Source: Thunnus maccoyii
Taxonomy: Eukaryota > Chordata > Actinopteri > Scombriformes > Scombridae
Length of the DNA: 64,000 nucleotides
Assembly: GCF_910596095.1 (NCBI RefSeq)
Contig: NC_056535.1
Coordinates: forward strand, 29,945,505-30,009,504
Direction of reading: 5' to 3'
Notes under the pieces: model-generated
What the model was told of the DNA's origin: nothing
What the model saw: the letters and a program-made list of their open reading frames with translations, nothing else
Databases searched by the model: none
Position numbers and translations under genes: made by a program
Part shown: positions 48,965-61,077 of the stretch, in pieces
Layout: each line of letters opens with the position of its first letter
Numbering within the stretch: the stretch's first letter is position 1

Positions 48965-49168
48965 TCCGCCCAATCACGTGACCACTGACACGGCCCTCTT
49001 TTGCTCTAAGCCAATAAGAAGCCTCCGAAGCCCAAAACGGCGCGAAATTTAGAGGAAGTGGCAGCAGATCGGGCCCACGTGGCGCAATAACATGTGGGAG
49101 GGGCTTGAGAAGATGATCGAGTTAACAGCACCTAAAGTTTGGGTTGTCCTCAAAGTTTCTAAAAACAG
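48965..49168 (+). promoter_or_regulatory. Promoter-like region with an orphan first exon
   Basis: CCAATCACGTG (CCAAT box plus E-box, 48970-48980), a second CCAAT at 49011, and GGCGCGAAAT (E2F-type, 49040-49047) occur within 80 bp in otherwise AT-rich DNA. An ATG at 49092 opens 25 codons (MWEGLEKMIELTAPKVW at the start) to a strong donor AAACAG/GTAAGA at 49168. No matching downstream exon was identified; it could be an upstream leader of the Ig gene or an unrelated transcript. Confidence 0.4.
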
Positions 49169-50009
49169 GTAAGAATGTGGCTATATGTTCATTTCAAGAC
49201 TAAATGTGAAATCTTAGATGTGTTGTTTACAAGTTAACAAATATAAAACTTTAATTTGCTTAAACCTTGTAGTTAATGTTGTTGAAGAGGCTGTAGCGGG
49301 TGTCTGTGTCATTACCCCCCCAACTTAGATTCATCCATTGATGAATACTGGGTTGTTAAAAAGTTTCTCAATTTTTGTGGCATGTTATTTTCCACTTTAG
49401 TTTAGAAAACTTGTTTGCATGTCTTAAGTTAATTACTGCAGTTTACAGTGAGAGGTGCTCATCCCTTGACATCAAAATACAAAAACAATGAGGTAACTTA
49501 GGTAAAAGATACAAATATATAAATTATATACAATAACTAAATAGACTAACTCAAATATAGAGACTAGAGATATAACCATGACTAGAATGTACTATTTGCT
49601 GAGTATACACTGTTCAGTGACATCAGTATGCTATAATATAGTACACCGTACATTAGTGTAGGTCAGGTGGATATTGCTGTGGTAGTAAGGTGTGTAAGGA
49701 ATAAGTTTATACCCAACTTCTTTCACTTTATTTGTGACAAAGTATCTTTGGGGTTAAAAGGGAAAGTTAAGGGAAACATAAATATTGATTTAGCCGCTGA
49801 TTCTTCGTTTTTGCACCACTTACACTTGATGGGGGAAAAAAGCAATAAGTATATTAGCAAGATAAATGTTTCACAGGTCTGAAAGTGGGTTTAAACAGCG
49901 TTAAGACTTTAGCTGCGTGTAAGTCGTGAAAAAACATATCATCGTTTCCCTGAACTGTCCCTTAGTAAGTCGAGATTTCCTGTGTTTCAACTGTGCTGGC
50001 GCGGAACAG

Positions 50010-50100
50010 TGGGCGGAGCAGCTTTTAACTTCTATGACTCTGTGACTCAAACATTACAAATCACAGAGAGATAACAGGACCCGGTTTGTTGATAATCTCA
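50010..50100 (+). promoter_or_regulatory. Proximal promoter / 5' leader of the Ig-V gene
   Basis: GGGCGG at 50011 and an AP-1-type TGACTCA at 50043-50049 lie just before the start codon at 50101. No TATA box. Motif matches only. Confidence 0.35.
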
Positions 50101-53100
50101 ATGACTGTCGGTAGTTTAAAACCGGGCTTTGCCGTGATGATGAAGACGACTTTGGTAGCCTTGTTGTGCATTTTACCATTCATCGAAACCGGTAAGCTAA
50201 ACTAAGCTAATTAACCTCGCTTTTTCAGTTAATACCTAAAGAAGCTTTCAGCATCGACACTGTTTTCAGGTCTTTAACATTGCTATAATGTTGTTAGATA
50301 ACAAGTTTATGTCATGGTTTTAAAACGTTTATGCTAACGTGCAAACACATATAGAGCTTCGCCAAGAACTAATGTCTCCTAACTAATGAACTGTCAGGCT
50401 GCGAGACCATGAGTGAGACACACCGGGCAGGCTGCTGGATGTATTCTGTAGACTAGTTAAATTAAGTATTTACCATCTGTTCTTCCGTCCTTTTGAGATG
50501 GACATAGAAGGAGGAAAACTGAGCAAATGATGAGGACATTTTCTTTGTTTTGAAGGCAATGAGATGGCCCAAAGACGTGATATTCTTTGGTTTTATTAAT
50601 AGGAAAATTTACATAAAAAGAAATGGACTGACTTCAAACTTTGGACGTTAGAGACCTTTGCAAGAACTATCAGGGTATGGTGCCACATTTAGATATGTTA
50701 AACATTTTTGTTTAACATTTTGTTTGTTTTATTTATTAAAACTATATTTTGATATATATGCCGTCTATATCCCTGGAGAAATCTGTTTTGGTTGTAAATA
50801 TGTTGTATGTACATGTTCTGTTAAAGTTAAAAAAAAATCTCTTTGTCACTGCTGAGCCTCCAGACTCAATTTGCCCCACTTTACATGAAATAAAAAAAAC
50901 AAAAAAAACAAACAAAACAAAACTGTTTTTACACTTTTTTTCCCACGTGTGCACACATGGAAAACTGATAAGAAGGTTTCAGTTAAAAATCACTATGTAG
51001 TGTATTATGTTGCTGTGAAATTAGGTGGTGCACCACAAGTATATTTGAAGAATTGTTGTTACGTTGGATTTAAAAACACTTAATTCAAAAGTAATCTTGG
51101 TTATTGTTGCATATCTAATTATAATGTTTGTTTTCCAGCTACGTTAAAAGAAGTAGAAGTAGTAGCAGAAGAAGGCGACAACGTCTTGTTACAGTGTCCA
51201 CAGGATCCTCAAGTCAATTTGGAGCGTTCACTCGTGGAGTGGACTAAAGATGGCCGCACAAATTTCGTCCATGTGTATAGACATGGACAAGACTACTTTA
51301 ATGACCAGAAGGACGAGTACAAAGGCAGGACAGTCCTCTTCCGTGAAGGTTTGAGCCGAGGAAATGTGACACTGCAACTTTCTTCTGTACGGCTGTCTGA
51401 TAATGGAACATTCAAGTGCTTTGTCAAAAAAACAGACACCTATTGTTTTATTACCCTCAAAGTTGGTAAGCAAGCTGAAGTTATTGGTTTATATAAGAAT
51501 TTTGTTTCAAACTGAGTTTTAAATCATTTGTAAAAACAAGTCTTGGTTATGAGTACTTTTCCTCAATTTTATCTCATTTTTTAACAGGAGAAAAAGTCCA
51601 AAGCAACCAAACACAAGATGACGACCTGAGGACAACCAGACATCCAGATGTGACCGAGATGTATTCTGGTAAATGACTTTGAGATGTTTTCAAAGTGCAG
51701 TTTCTTCAGCACACTTTATCTTTATTTCTCTGTAAGATCAAGAGAAAAAATTGTGAGTCTCATGTGAAAATGTGCAGCTGAATGTCTTGACTGTAAATAC
51801 TTAAGTATTATCTCACCATACAGATAGCTTTGAAATGTGGAGAAATTGCACTTAGCTGCAAAACTTTCTGGGCATGTTTGCGCCGTCATATCATATAAAA
51901 TCTTTTGTGAATCAGACTTTGAGACGGTTGCAAATGATGCGCAATTCACGGTGCTTTTAGCGGCTGCAATCCATTCTGTGTAAATTCGCCCAGTGTTTTC
52001 AAAATACGACAGAGGTGTAAATTGATTAAATAAATACAACCTCAATGTCTGTGTGCAGAAATGGTGTCCCTAATGATCCACAGACTTTACTGTCATCAGT
52101 TATAATTGGAGCTACTTTCTGCTTTCAATTTTCTCTTTTAAGTCCCTCCCTTAAGGGAAAAACTGCATCTCATTGAGCTTGCGCTGCCTCTCAAACAAAC
52201 TTCTTCTCTCATATCCTTTCAGGTGGTAAAAACACAGCAGCTATCCTTACCGGCACCATTTTCACTGTCATTGTCATCTGCTGTCTCATCGGAGCTCTAG
52301 GCTGGATCTATAGAAATGGTAAGTTACAAGCCTAACTTACCCACAGCTTTTTAATATCAACATTTAAAGAGCAGAAATAAGTGTTTTGGGACAACTTTCA
52401 TGATGGCAGACTGGAACGACTTCTGGGTCAAGCAATCGAGATCGAGGAACGATCAAATAAGGGAATCGGGATGCACCTTTTAGTCTGGCTCTCCTATCGG
52501 CTACACTGAGCCAAAGGATGCAGTCAAGTCTCAGAAACTTGAGTTAAGCCCAAAGATAGCTGGCTAACCCACTAATCTCACTTTGTTTGTATGTAAACTT
52601 ATCCAGTGATCACAGAGTCGACCTCATTTCCTGTGAAAATGTAATATTTTGAGACATTTGTGCTTTAAACACCAGAGCTGATTGATAATTCCGTTATCAT
52701 ATACTAACGTACATAACATTTGCTATCATATTGTTCTTATCACAGATATTTTTTTCCTAGTGAAAGCTTTCAAGCAAGCCATAATTTAGAAAAACAAGTA
52801 TTAAGTTCTTATTTTATACTTCTAGCTCATGGAATGAACAGTGGAGCACAGTTCATGCCTTAAACGTCAGTTTATTTTGCAAACTTTTGCCATATTGTGA
52901 TAAATAAATAACTGAAATATATCCGTATCCATAATCATCCCTAACACTTACTTGCTCAGCAGTATGCACAGACTTCCTTAAACTGTAAAACCTCATGTTC
53001 ACAAACTGGTTGTCATGTTCTCTCATAGAACTGAGGAGGAGGTTCAGACGATGGAGGGAGGGGGAAGCAGAGATGCCGGCAAACAACGGTCAAATGGACA

Positions 53101-53114
53101 ACCTGATGATCTGA
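50101..53114 (+). CDS. Single V-set immunoglobulin membrane protein
   Basis: A type I membrane receptor-like protein of 226 aa in five exons, all joined in phase 1: 50101-50191, 51139-51465, 51588-51668, 52223-52318, 53029-53114. Exon 1 is a signal peptide (MMKTTLVALLCILPFIETG; start at M1 or at the MM 12-13 residues later). Exon 2 is one V-type Ig domain with Cys in VLLQCPQ, Trp in LVEWTKDG, and LSDNGTFKCFV, the usual DxGxYxC with Phe for Tyr; an extra Cys follows in TYCFITL. It resembles B7/butyrophilin/MOG-like V domains. Exon 3 is a short hydrophilic stalk (27 residues). Exon 4 is the membrane helix (AILTGTIFTVIVICCLIGAL). Exon 5 is a 28-residue Arg-rich tail (LRRRFRRWRE) with no tyrosine, so no ITIM or ITAM. 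There is no C-type domain. The ligand is unknown and no orthologue is named. Confidence 0.85.
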
Positions 53115-53484
53115 GCAGTAGAAGAGGGTAAAGACCTGGACAGCACTGTGGAAAACGGCCTGAAAATCATCCAGCAAGACTTGAAGTGACTTATTTCACT
53201 TTTCTAATTTAATTAATAACACTGCCTAATGAAGCTGCTCAGTACAGATTGCTGTAATGCACTTTGCTTGTTTATCGTGTTCACGCCATGTTTCTGCCGC
53301 TCGCGCAACTACACACGCACTGCCTTATTCCTTCCGCTACTTTTGTACCTTTCACGTAGATGTCCTTTGAAGAACGAAGAGAGAGAGAGGATGACTAAAA
53401 AAATCCGTAGGGTGTTATTGTTCTCGCACAGTGTGCAAGTGAAAATCATTAGTAGCCCATTGATATTAATGATCGTCTGAAATT

Positions 53485-54015
53485 TTAGCAGCGGCGCTCA
53501 TTAATTTTGCTGAATGAATGTAGGGGAAACACTGACAGTCGATCTGGCCTTACAACACACCATCTTCTCCTGCGGTGATTGTGACGTACCACATGATCAG
53601 AGCTGATACCGCGTACACTCTGGTATCGGAAATATTGACCTACAGACCCACGGCAGTAAAAGGAGACCTGACCCGATTTAGATGAAGTACTGTGGTGTGA
53701 TCTGAAGCCAGACTGAAATCTTTCCAGAAGGGCATTTACAATTTTAGAAAAAAAAAAAAAAAAAAAGCTGAGTTGAATCCAAAACAATTTTCTCAGTAGT
53801 TTCTCAATAAAGGGAAGATTAGAGAAGCGTCTGCAATTATTCAATAGGGAAATATCCAGGTTGCCTTCTTCCTTCGCAGTTTTCAGCGATCCAGTTTTTG
53901 CACATACTTTTCTAAGCAATTGAAAAAATTTTTTAAAGCTGGTTATGTTAAAGCCAGTTGTAAGAGGCTTACCATCATACACTAATGAGTACAAGCCGGA
54001 GAAAGTTGGAGACAT
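53485..54015 (-). mobile_element. Decayed non-LTR retrotransposon fragment (reverse transcriptase)
   Basis: The minus-strand frame contains NCRRFSNLPFIEKLLRKLFW and, after a poly(Phe) run made by an A tract, ALLERFQSGFRSHHSTSS. These are the RT block NYRPISNLPFLSK followed by FQSGFRxxHSTE. The surrounding residues are degenerate. LINE of uncertain clade. Confidence 0.72.
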
Positions 54016-54168
54016 TTTGGTAAGGTTTGTGACTCATTATAGACGGGGACCAAAAACACTTTCTTGAGACATGTTTGAACTTATGTAGTTTTGGTTGTTT
54101 TAGACACATGCTAAACAAACACATTTCCAAAAACTAGAAGATGTTACCTTTCAAATTAAGCCCTAATA

Positions 54169-54952
54169 CAGCGATTCTCAATTGGTGGGTCGCGACCCAA
54201 AAGTGGGTCACGGACACGTTCTGAGGCACGCATCAGATGTGCGCAGCATTCTCGTTGCCATGGTAACCACCATTCGTTTGCCGGTAACCCTTCTCTTTAA
54301 ATTTGTGATGATGGCGAAACGCAAATATAACCCGGAGTATTTGAAATGTGGATTTTCGTTCATTGAGGACAAACACGGAGAGAAACCAGAGTGTGTTATT
54401 TGTAATGAAGTGCTGGCACATGAGAGCATGAAACCATCCAAACTAATGCGACATTTACAAACGAAACATCCTGCATGTAAAGACAAGCCGGTGGAGTTTT
54501 TTCAAAGACGACTTCATGAACTGAAGGTATCACAGAAGTGTCTGACAGCATCTTGCTCCAAACAAGAACAAACGCTCCGGGCGTCTTACCACGTAGCTCA
54601 CTGTATCACTTTTATACATGCAGTTGGCATGGTCCTCCTCAGCCTCTTACTAATGTACAGAGATATGCAGAGAAGTAAAATATCTAATTTTGTGGCCTTA
54701 TTTATTTTGTGCAGTTTTGATATTTAATTTTATTGCAGTAACTTTTATACATGTAGTTGTCATGTTCCTGCTGAGTTTCTTAAAAAATTGCTATGCATTC
54801 GCTTTGCATGCATATGTATGTTTAAATGTGTTTTTGAAGGTTGTTTCAAAAACAAAATAAATTTGTTTGTTTTGTATTCTATAAAGGTGGGTCGCGACTT
54901 AATGACCATGGGAAAATGTGGGTCCCGGGCTGAGACCAGTTGAGAACCCCTG
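54169..54952 (+). mobile_element. hAT element (internal deletion) with a BED zinc finger and 8-bp target duplication
   Basis: The ends match as inverted repeats: CAGCGATTCTCAATTGGT at the left, the complement of ACCAGTTGAGAACCCCTG at the right. They are flanked by identical CCCTAATA (54161-54168 and 54953-54960), the 8-bp duplication typical of hAT. From the ATG at 54308 a frame reads MMAKRKYNPEYLKCGFSF, a BED-type finger (CVICNEVL with RHLQTKH), and then leaves transposase homology near 54590. The DDE/dimerisation parts are missing, so it cannot move itself. Similar N-termini occur in domesticated ZBED-like genes, but the intact ends and duplication argue for a transposon copy. Confidence 0.9.
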
Positions 54953-55169
54953 CCCTAATACATGCATTCTGGCCTCATAGTTCTGCTATTATAAGCTTTT
55001 CCATTTGGGTGTGGCAAATAGGCAAAAATTCCCAAAAAATGGTGGATGTTAAGAGGTTAAAGAACTTAATGTTACTGCCTGCTGACCTGAGATTTCTCTG
55101 TGTGTGTGTGCATGTGTTTGTACAGACGGGTGACAAATTAGAGGGAAAATAGATGTGTCATTATAGGAT

Positions 55170-55340
55170 AAAAAAAAAAAAGAAGCTGAGTTGAATCCAA
55201 AACATGTGTTTTATACACATGCTAAACAAACACAACACACCTGTCAAATTAAGCCCTAATACGTGCATTCTGGCCTCACAGTTCTGCTGTGATAAGCTTT
55301 TCCATTTGAGTGTGCCAAATTAAAGGGAAAATAAATGTGT
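55170..55340 (+). repeat. Duplicate of the hAT flanks lacking the insertion
   Basis: Reads AATTAAGCCCTAATACGTGC without interruption. Both sides match the sequence around the hAT element (ACATGCTAAACAAACACA before; TGCATTCTGGCCTCA and AAGCTTTTCCATTTG after). Confidence 0.85.
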
Positions 55341-57331
55341 CATCATAGAATAATGATGCAGAACAACCCCCCCTCGTCCCCGTCCCCCTTATTGACTGTT
55401 TGATTAGCAGTGAGCCTTCCCTCTAAGGGGACAAGTGGACCCAAACCATTCCAACAAAATGTCCCCCAAAGCACAACAGATCCCCTCGCTGTAGGGGTCA
55501 AGCATTCAGACCTGTACCGGTTTTTCCTTTATTTTTTGTCACCCGTTTGTATGATTTTTTGTATGTTTTGTTATGCACTTTTCAATGCACTTTAAGCTTT
55601 GTAAATGTAATTTTATAAATTTATATATAGTTATTTATTATATATAAATTATATTACATATTAAAGCTTTTTTTGCCTTTCTTTGACACTATTTGTCTTT
55701 GTTCTTCATTGTTTTAGTCATTATTATTAAATGATCTGTTCCCACAAATTATAATAAAACATCTTCTAATTTCTCTCAAGAGTATCTAATGATAGGTATT
55801 AGTGTCACTAGATTATTACAGTGAATTTAGTGACACTCCACTCAAAAAACACGTCTTTCTTCTCATTCCTTCAGTTGGATGTTGTTCTCTGTGCAGAGTT
55901 TGTTTTCACATTCATCTACTGAAGGAGGAAAGTTTCTCTGAGCTCACCTTAAATCTCAGTTTAAACACGTGTAGCCACAAGCAGGATTTGTGACATCACA
56001 ACTAGTTTCGGACCCAATCGTGGGCTAGTATTCAGGTTGCACAAGTGTGACGTGGAAACTTGACGCCTCGGTTCAGAAGCAAAATAAACTTTAAGATCCC
56101 CTCCAGTATGGAAGCAAATCATTGCCTTAAGTTGAATTATATCAGCATGTTTAATCACTACTGAATTTATTTATTTCCAGCATATATTTATTTTAGATTT
56201 CTCAAATTGTTAGAAAATCCATGTGACTAATCGTCAAAAGCTATATTCAGGTTACTCAATTCAGATCATGATTGGCGTTTGGTAACCTGATAGGTCAGAA
56301 GCTGGATGGATTCCAGTCTGGCCAGTAGTGCCAAAGTTTATGATTATGGTGATCTGCTCTTTATGAATGCACCTGACTAGTGCCTAAAGAAGTTAGATAC
56401 TGGACACCACTGTGCTTTATGTTTTGTTACTGGCTGTGGTGATCTCATACATCACTGTACTTTGTATGCTGCTGCTTCTGTATGTCTGCAGACTTTCTCA
56501 TTGGGTGACTTTTATATACGAATCTCTCCTTTGGCTGGTTCACGGTCATCAAATGCGTGTTGTTGGCTACAATTTCCTATCCTATTTACTGATTTCTTTC
56601 CCATAGATCTAAATGCAAATGTCACTTTAGTCACTGTTATTATTGAAACACCAGCCAGTTGATCAGTCCTTGTGACCGAAGCTCTTCCCATCTATGCTCA
56701 AACAATGAACCCTCTTTTCCTTTTGCCATCCAAAGTCTAAAACATCTGGTCCTGCTCAAAACTTGAATACATGATGCAGAGCATGACTGGATGTTTATTA
56801 CTTAACCGCACCATGCGGTGGACCTGTGTGGAAACATCTACACTCAGTATGTTTCTCCACTCATTGAGGTTTTTCCCTTTGATTCATCTCCCGGTCTGCT
56901 TTCCTTGCATACTTAAAAACAGGTTTTTACTTCCAATCCATGTGGTAAGAAGATTCATTGAGGATTCGATTCTGGAAATACCTTCAGAACTACAGTTAGC
57001 ATTTTCTACCCTGATCTCGTCGCTTCCTATGAAGGGAAAGGATGTGGGTGTGGGTGTACTTATTTCTGCCATTGCATATTAATAAAAGGTTTTTCACACG
57101 CTGTGATTTTGGTTTTGTTAGATCTTGTGCACAATCACAACACATCCCTACAGTTCCTGCATGCTTTTCTGCTGATGGACAGTTGGTAGCAATAACGCTC
57201 CAAGACAGCAGATGTTAATGTTAATGGATATAAAAAAATACAAGTATCATAATATTTAAAAAAAAACATCTTTGTAAATGTTTCATGAGGGGAATGCATT
57301 TCATGTTTGTTCGGCCTCAAGGATGCACAGG
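55341..57331. other. Gene-free spacer
   Basis: No gene supported. 55960-56110 is the inverted relative of 46095-46330. The 103-codon frame at 56771-57082 has no recognised domain or splice context. Confidence 0.45.
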
Positions 57332-57712
57332 ATGGCTGCGTCTGAAACCACTCTGTTATTCACTTGTTCACTACACATAATATACTAAATAGTTCACTCA
57401 ATAGTGAGCAGCAAATCAAGTTTTCAGACTCTTAACTAATCGTCGTCATCGTGTGTCGTCACAGTCAGCTGTAGAGTCGTGTGACGGTTGTTTTCACATC
57501 TTTAAAATGTGGAGCATTGCATTGTGGGATTACTAGCAGAAAGTAGTGTACATGCAATGGACACTTCTGCTTTTTTTGTTTCATTGTGGAATTTTTGAGG
57601 GTGCTATATCGCAGATATATTTACACACTCAGCATTCGGACACTCAAATAAAATGGTGAAGGGTAAATGTAGTGCACTATATAGTAAATAGGGAGTGATT
57701 TTGGACACAGCC
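57332..57712. mobile_element. MITE with GGCTG(C/T)GTC(T/C) ends
   Basis: The left end is GGCTGCGTCTGAAACCACTC; the right end is the complement, GAGTGATTTTGGACACAGCC, with TAGTGCACTATATAGTAAAT inside. A 3' fragment of the same element recurs at 60125-60210, with the same LINE-like neighbour sequence. Confidence 0.75.
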
Positions 57713-57744
57713 ACTGTGGTTTTTGGGAGAAAACTGAACATCGT

Positions 57745-59030
57745 TACTTCTTTTAACTTTAAACAGCATGTGTGCAGACAAACACATAACCGTGGTCATA
57801 CATTGGACCTTTTCATTTACCCTCGGTGTAAAATATACTCTGTGGAATTACTGGATATGACTTTATCTGATCACTAATGTATAGTTTTTAACTGTGAATC
57901 GCCAGTTATTAATACTGTCCCACTCGCATCTTTAATGAGCAAAGCATCTCAAAGTTCTGCGCATTGTTTGATAATCAAAGCCCACACCTGTCTGAATTAG
58001 AAGTGTTAGTCAGTTCATCGGTGTGGGAATATTCAATCTACTCGTCTTCACTAAATATTATTGCACCTCTTAAGGTCAAATCTAAGTCCTCAGAAAGAAA
58101 GCAGCCTTGGTTTAACGACAGTATTCTGATAAAGTGGAGTCAATCAGAGTCTCTATTACCCCCAACGCCACTTACTCTGATGTCCACCACCCGCAACAAG
58201 ATAGTTTGAATCAGTTTTATCACATTACCTTGTCTGAACTTCTAGAGAAAGTATCATATGAGAGTGTCTTCCAGCCCTCTTGATATAATACCAACAAAGC
58301 TTTTAATAAAAGTAATGGACTCTGTCAGGCTGTGTTTCTGTTTTTAACAGTTGCTTGTCTAATGGGTGTGTCCCTGAATATATTAAAATTGCTTGTGTGA
58401 GCCCACTGTTACCTAGGCTGGTTCCCTCCCTCAAAACTACAGACCAATTTTCCTTTTCTATCATTTTTTTTTTTTGGAAAAAAAAGTGTCTAAGCAATTT
58501 ATCTCTGCACTAGGAAATATCAATAATTTAGAAAAGTTTCAATCTGGTTTCTGGAAGTATCACAGCATGAGACTGCACTGCTCAAGGTTACCAACAACCC
58601 AGTCCTTGTACTTCTGGATGTTAGCGCAGCCTTTGACGTGATTGACCACAGCTTCCTGTTAGAGAGGATATGTGGTACAGCCTTAACCCTTCATTCACAC
58701 CAAATCAGGCAGTGCAGCGTTCAGCCGCAGGGTCGGGCGGAGGTGTGTGGATTTGTGGGCATGTTTATTTGTGCTCTACAACGTAACCGCTTAGAGTGGT
58801 TTTCATCATACCTGTCTAACAGTAGGGTCTTTGTCTCTGTGAAGAACTATGTCTCTTCATTTTATTTTGTTAAGTATGGTGTGCCTCAGGCGTATGAACT
58901 TAGATTTTATGTTTTTAGACTGAATCTTGGCTGCAGACTAATGATCAAAACCGTCTTGTTGAAGTGTGCCCACGCTATGATTGTTTCATCCAACACAGGG
59001 TCAGTGGTCGTGGTGGTAGCCCAGTGAGTG
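57745..59030 (+). mobile_element. LINE fragment, copy A (endonuclease and RT remnants)
   Basis: Readable pieces in order: FNFKQHVCRQTHNRGHTLDL and LSDH (end of the endonuclease), KQPWFNDSI, then FQSGFWKYHS, IDHSFLLERICG and LEWFSSYLSNS (reverse transcriptase). Frameshifts and stops separate them. Inactive. Confidence 0.78.
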
Positions 59031-59279
59031 TTTATGGTCAGAGTCCAAATGGTATCAAAGACCTTGTGATAAATTTTCTTCCTTTGAAGTTCACAATTTT
59101 ACACTTGGCGGTCTCCATTTGATCATGTTTGCTGTCTTTATTGCTGCCAAAAACCAACGGGCAGCTTTTTACTACCCTGAATGTTTATCCACTCTTGTTT
59201 TAATTTATGACAGTTCCTTAATTTTTGTTTTGTTTCGCTGCCTATATATTTTATTATGTTATTTTAACATGTTTAAAAT

Positions 59280-60230
59280 AAAATAACTGAACAATAATCC
59301 ATCAGTTATCAGTTCTTTGTGGTGATTTTATCATCCACATTGATGACTCCAATAATGTTCATGCTACTTCTTTTAACTTTAAACAGCATGTGTGCAGACA
59401 AACATACACTGGACCTTTTCATTTACTCTCAGTGTAAAATATACTCTGTGGAATTACTGGATATTACTTTATCTGATCACAAATGTATAGTTTTTAAATG
59501 TGAATCGCCAGTTATTAATACTGTCCCACTTGCATCTTTAATGAGCAAAGCATCTCAAAGGTTTTCATCATACCTGTCTAACAGTAAGGTCTTTGTCTGT
59601 GTGAACAACTGTCTCATTTTCTTTTGTTGTGCCTCAGGCGTTTGTTGAATTTCTTTATACATGCTTCTCCTTGGGTACATTACTCATAGACATAGTGTCT
59701 CTTTCTGTTATTATGTCGATGATACCTGCCTGTTAGATCCACAGACCCTGGAATACTGAATGCACTTAACTTAACTTATCTGCCTTCATGATGTGAAAAA
59801 ATGTTCCTCAGCTGAAGTCTAACAAAACAGAGATCCTTGTCATCGGGTCCCAGCTCATGGCAAAACAAATCCTGCTGGTTCCAAGTTGTAATTGAAAAAA
59901 AACAAAACAATATATTTTAAGTTTCACACCTTCATCTCATCATGCTCAGATTCTTAGTCTTTTTTCTTGCCTGAACCAAAAATCTATAGATTGACTCCAG
60001 ACTGTTCAGAACTCAGCTGCCAGGCTTTCAACCAGAACCAAGAGACGTGATCACATCACTCCTGTTTTAGCCTCTTTACACTGACTCCCTGTATGTTTTA
60101 GAATAGATTTTAAGATCTTACTGACTATACACTCGAATAAAATGGTGAAGGGTAAATGTAGTGCACTATATAGTAAATATGGAGTGATTTCGGACACAGC
60201 CAATGTGTTTTTTGGGAGAAAACTGAACGT
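59280..60230 (+). mobile_element. LINE fragment, copy B
   Basis: It repeats the endonuclease end (SMCADKHTLDLFIYSQCK, LLDITLSDHKCIVFK) and the RT piece FSSYLSNSKVFV, then a C-terminal section (VQNSAARLSTRTK-like; HITPVLASLH). It ends in the same MITE fragment that precedes copy A. Confidence 0.75.
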
Positions 60231-60622
60231 AAACCACCTTTAAACCCAGAACTGACACACACATGTATGTAAATCAAGTCTAATGCATGTTGTAAATCAA
60301 CTGTTCAAAAGTTTTTAGTCAAAAATATTGGATTTTCTAAACAAAAACTCTTAATAAATGGTGTTAATTTATTTATTCCTCTCAATGACGTGTTATAACC
60401 GAGGCTGTGTGACAACCTCCAGCTTTCTGTCATGTTACTGCTTTTATAAAAAAAACAAAACACTGTACCAAAGCCAACTGTTGATTTAATGAGGCCTGAA
60501 ACTGACAACTGGGGGTTTAAAAGGAACAGCTCATCACTGCTGTTACTGTAAAAACTTGAGATTACTAAGAGATTCCTTTCATCCATACTAAGAATTAAAT
60601 TAACACACAGTAATTACAAAAT

Positions 60623-60628
60623 CTTTAT
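60623..60628 (-). terminator. Polyadenylation signal for tma7
   Basis: TTTATT on the plus strand (AATAAA on the gene strand), about 450 bp after the tma7 stop codon. Confidence 0.55.
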
Positions 60629-61077
60629 TGTATCTCCCTCTTTACAATAAAACAAAACTCAGACCAGACAAACAAAAGAACTTGGGGGTTTTGATGCGTT
60701 TCTGATACATGACAAAACAGAACACACGCTATCCATCTCTACAGCTGCAGAGCTTCATTTCTGAATGAATTGGAAGATTTTGGTCAGTGTGTATGACTGA
60801 GTGACAAACGTGTTTGACAGATATCACAGTGTGAAACCTCAAATTAGGGCCGTAGGGGGAGTTTTGATGTGTGTACTGGACCTGACTGGCAACAGACATT
60901 CCTGTTGTTGAAATTCATTATCACTGTGGACGAGGTCAACACCTGGGACATGTTTTGTGTTTGATGGGTTCGTGTTTTCAAAGAGCAAAACAAACTGGAG
61001 TCTCTTAGAGAGCAAACAGACATCTCGGACGCAGGGGAACCGAGGCAGGGGAGCAAACAAAACGTCATCTTCAGATT

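Noticed and set aside
53485-54015. A 176-codon frame as a host gene
   Set aside because: It contains decayed reverse-transcriptase blocks and a poly(A)-derived Phe run, so it is a LINE remnant.
54182-54727. The BED-finger frame as a domesticated ZBED gene
   Set aside because: It lies within intact hAT termini and target duplications and is truncated before the catalytic region; a young deletion derivative is simpler.
56771-57082. A 103-codon frame at 56771 as a gene
   Set aside because: No recognisable domain, no promoter or splice context, and competing frames of similar length on the other strand.
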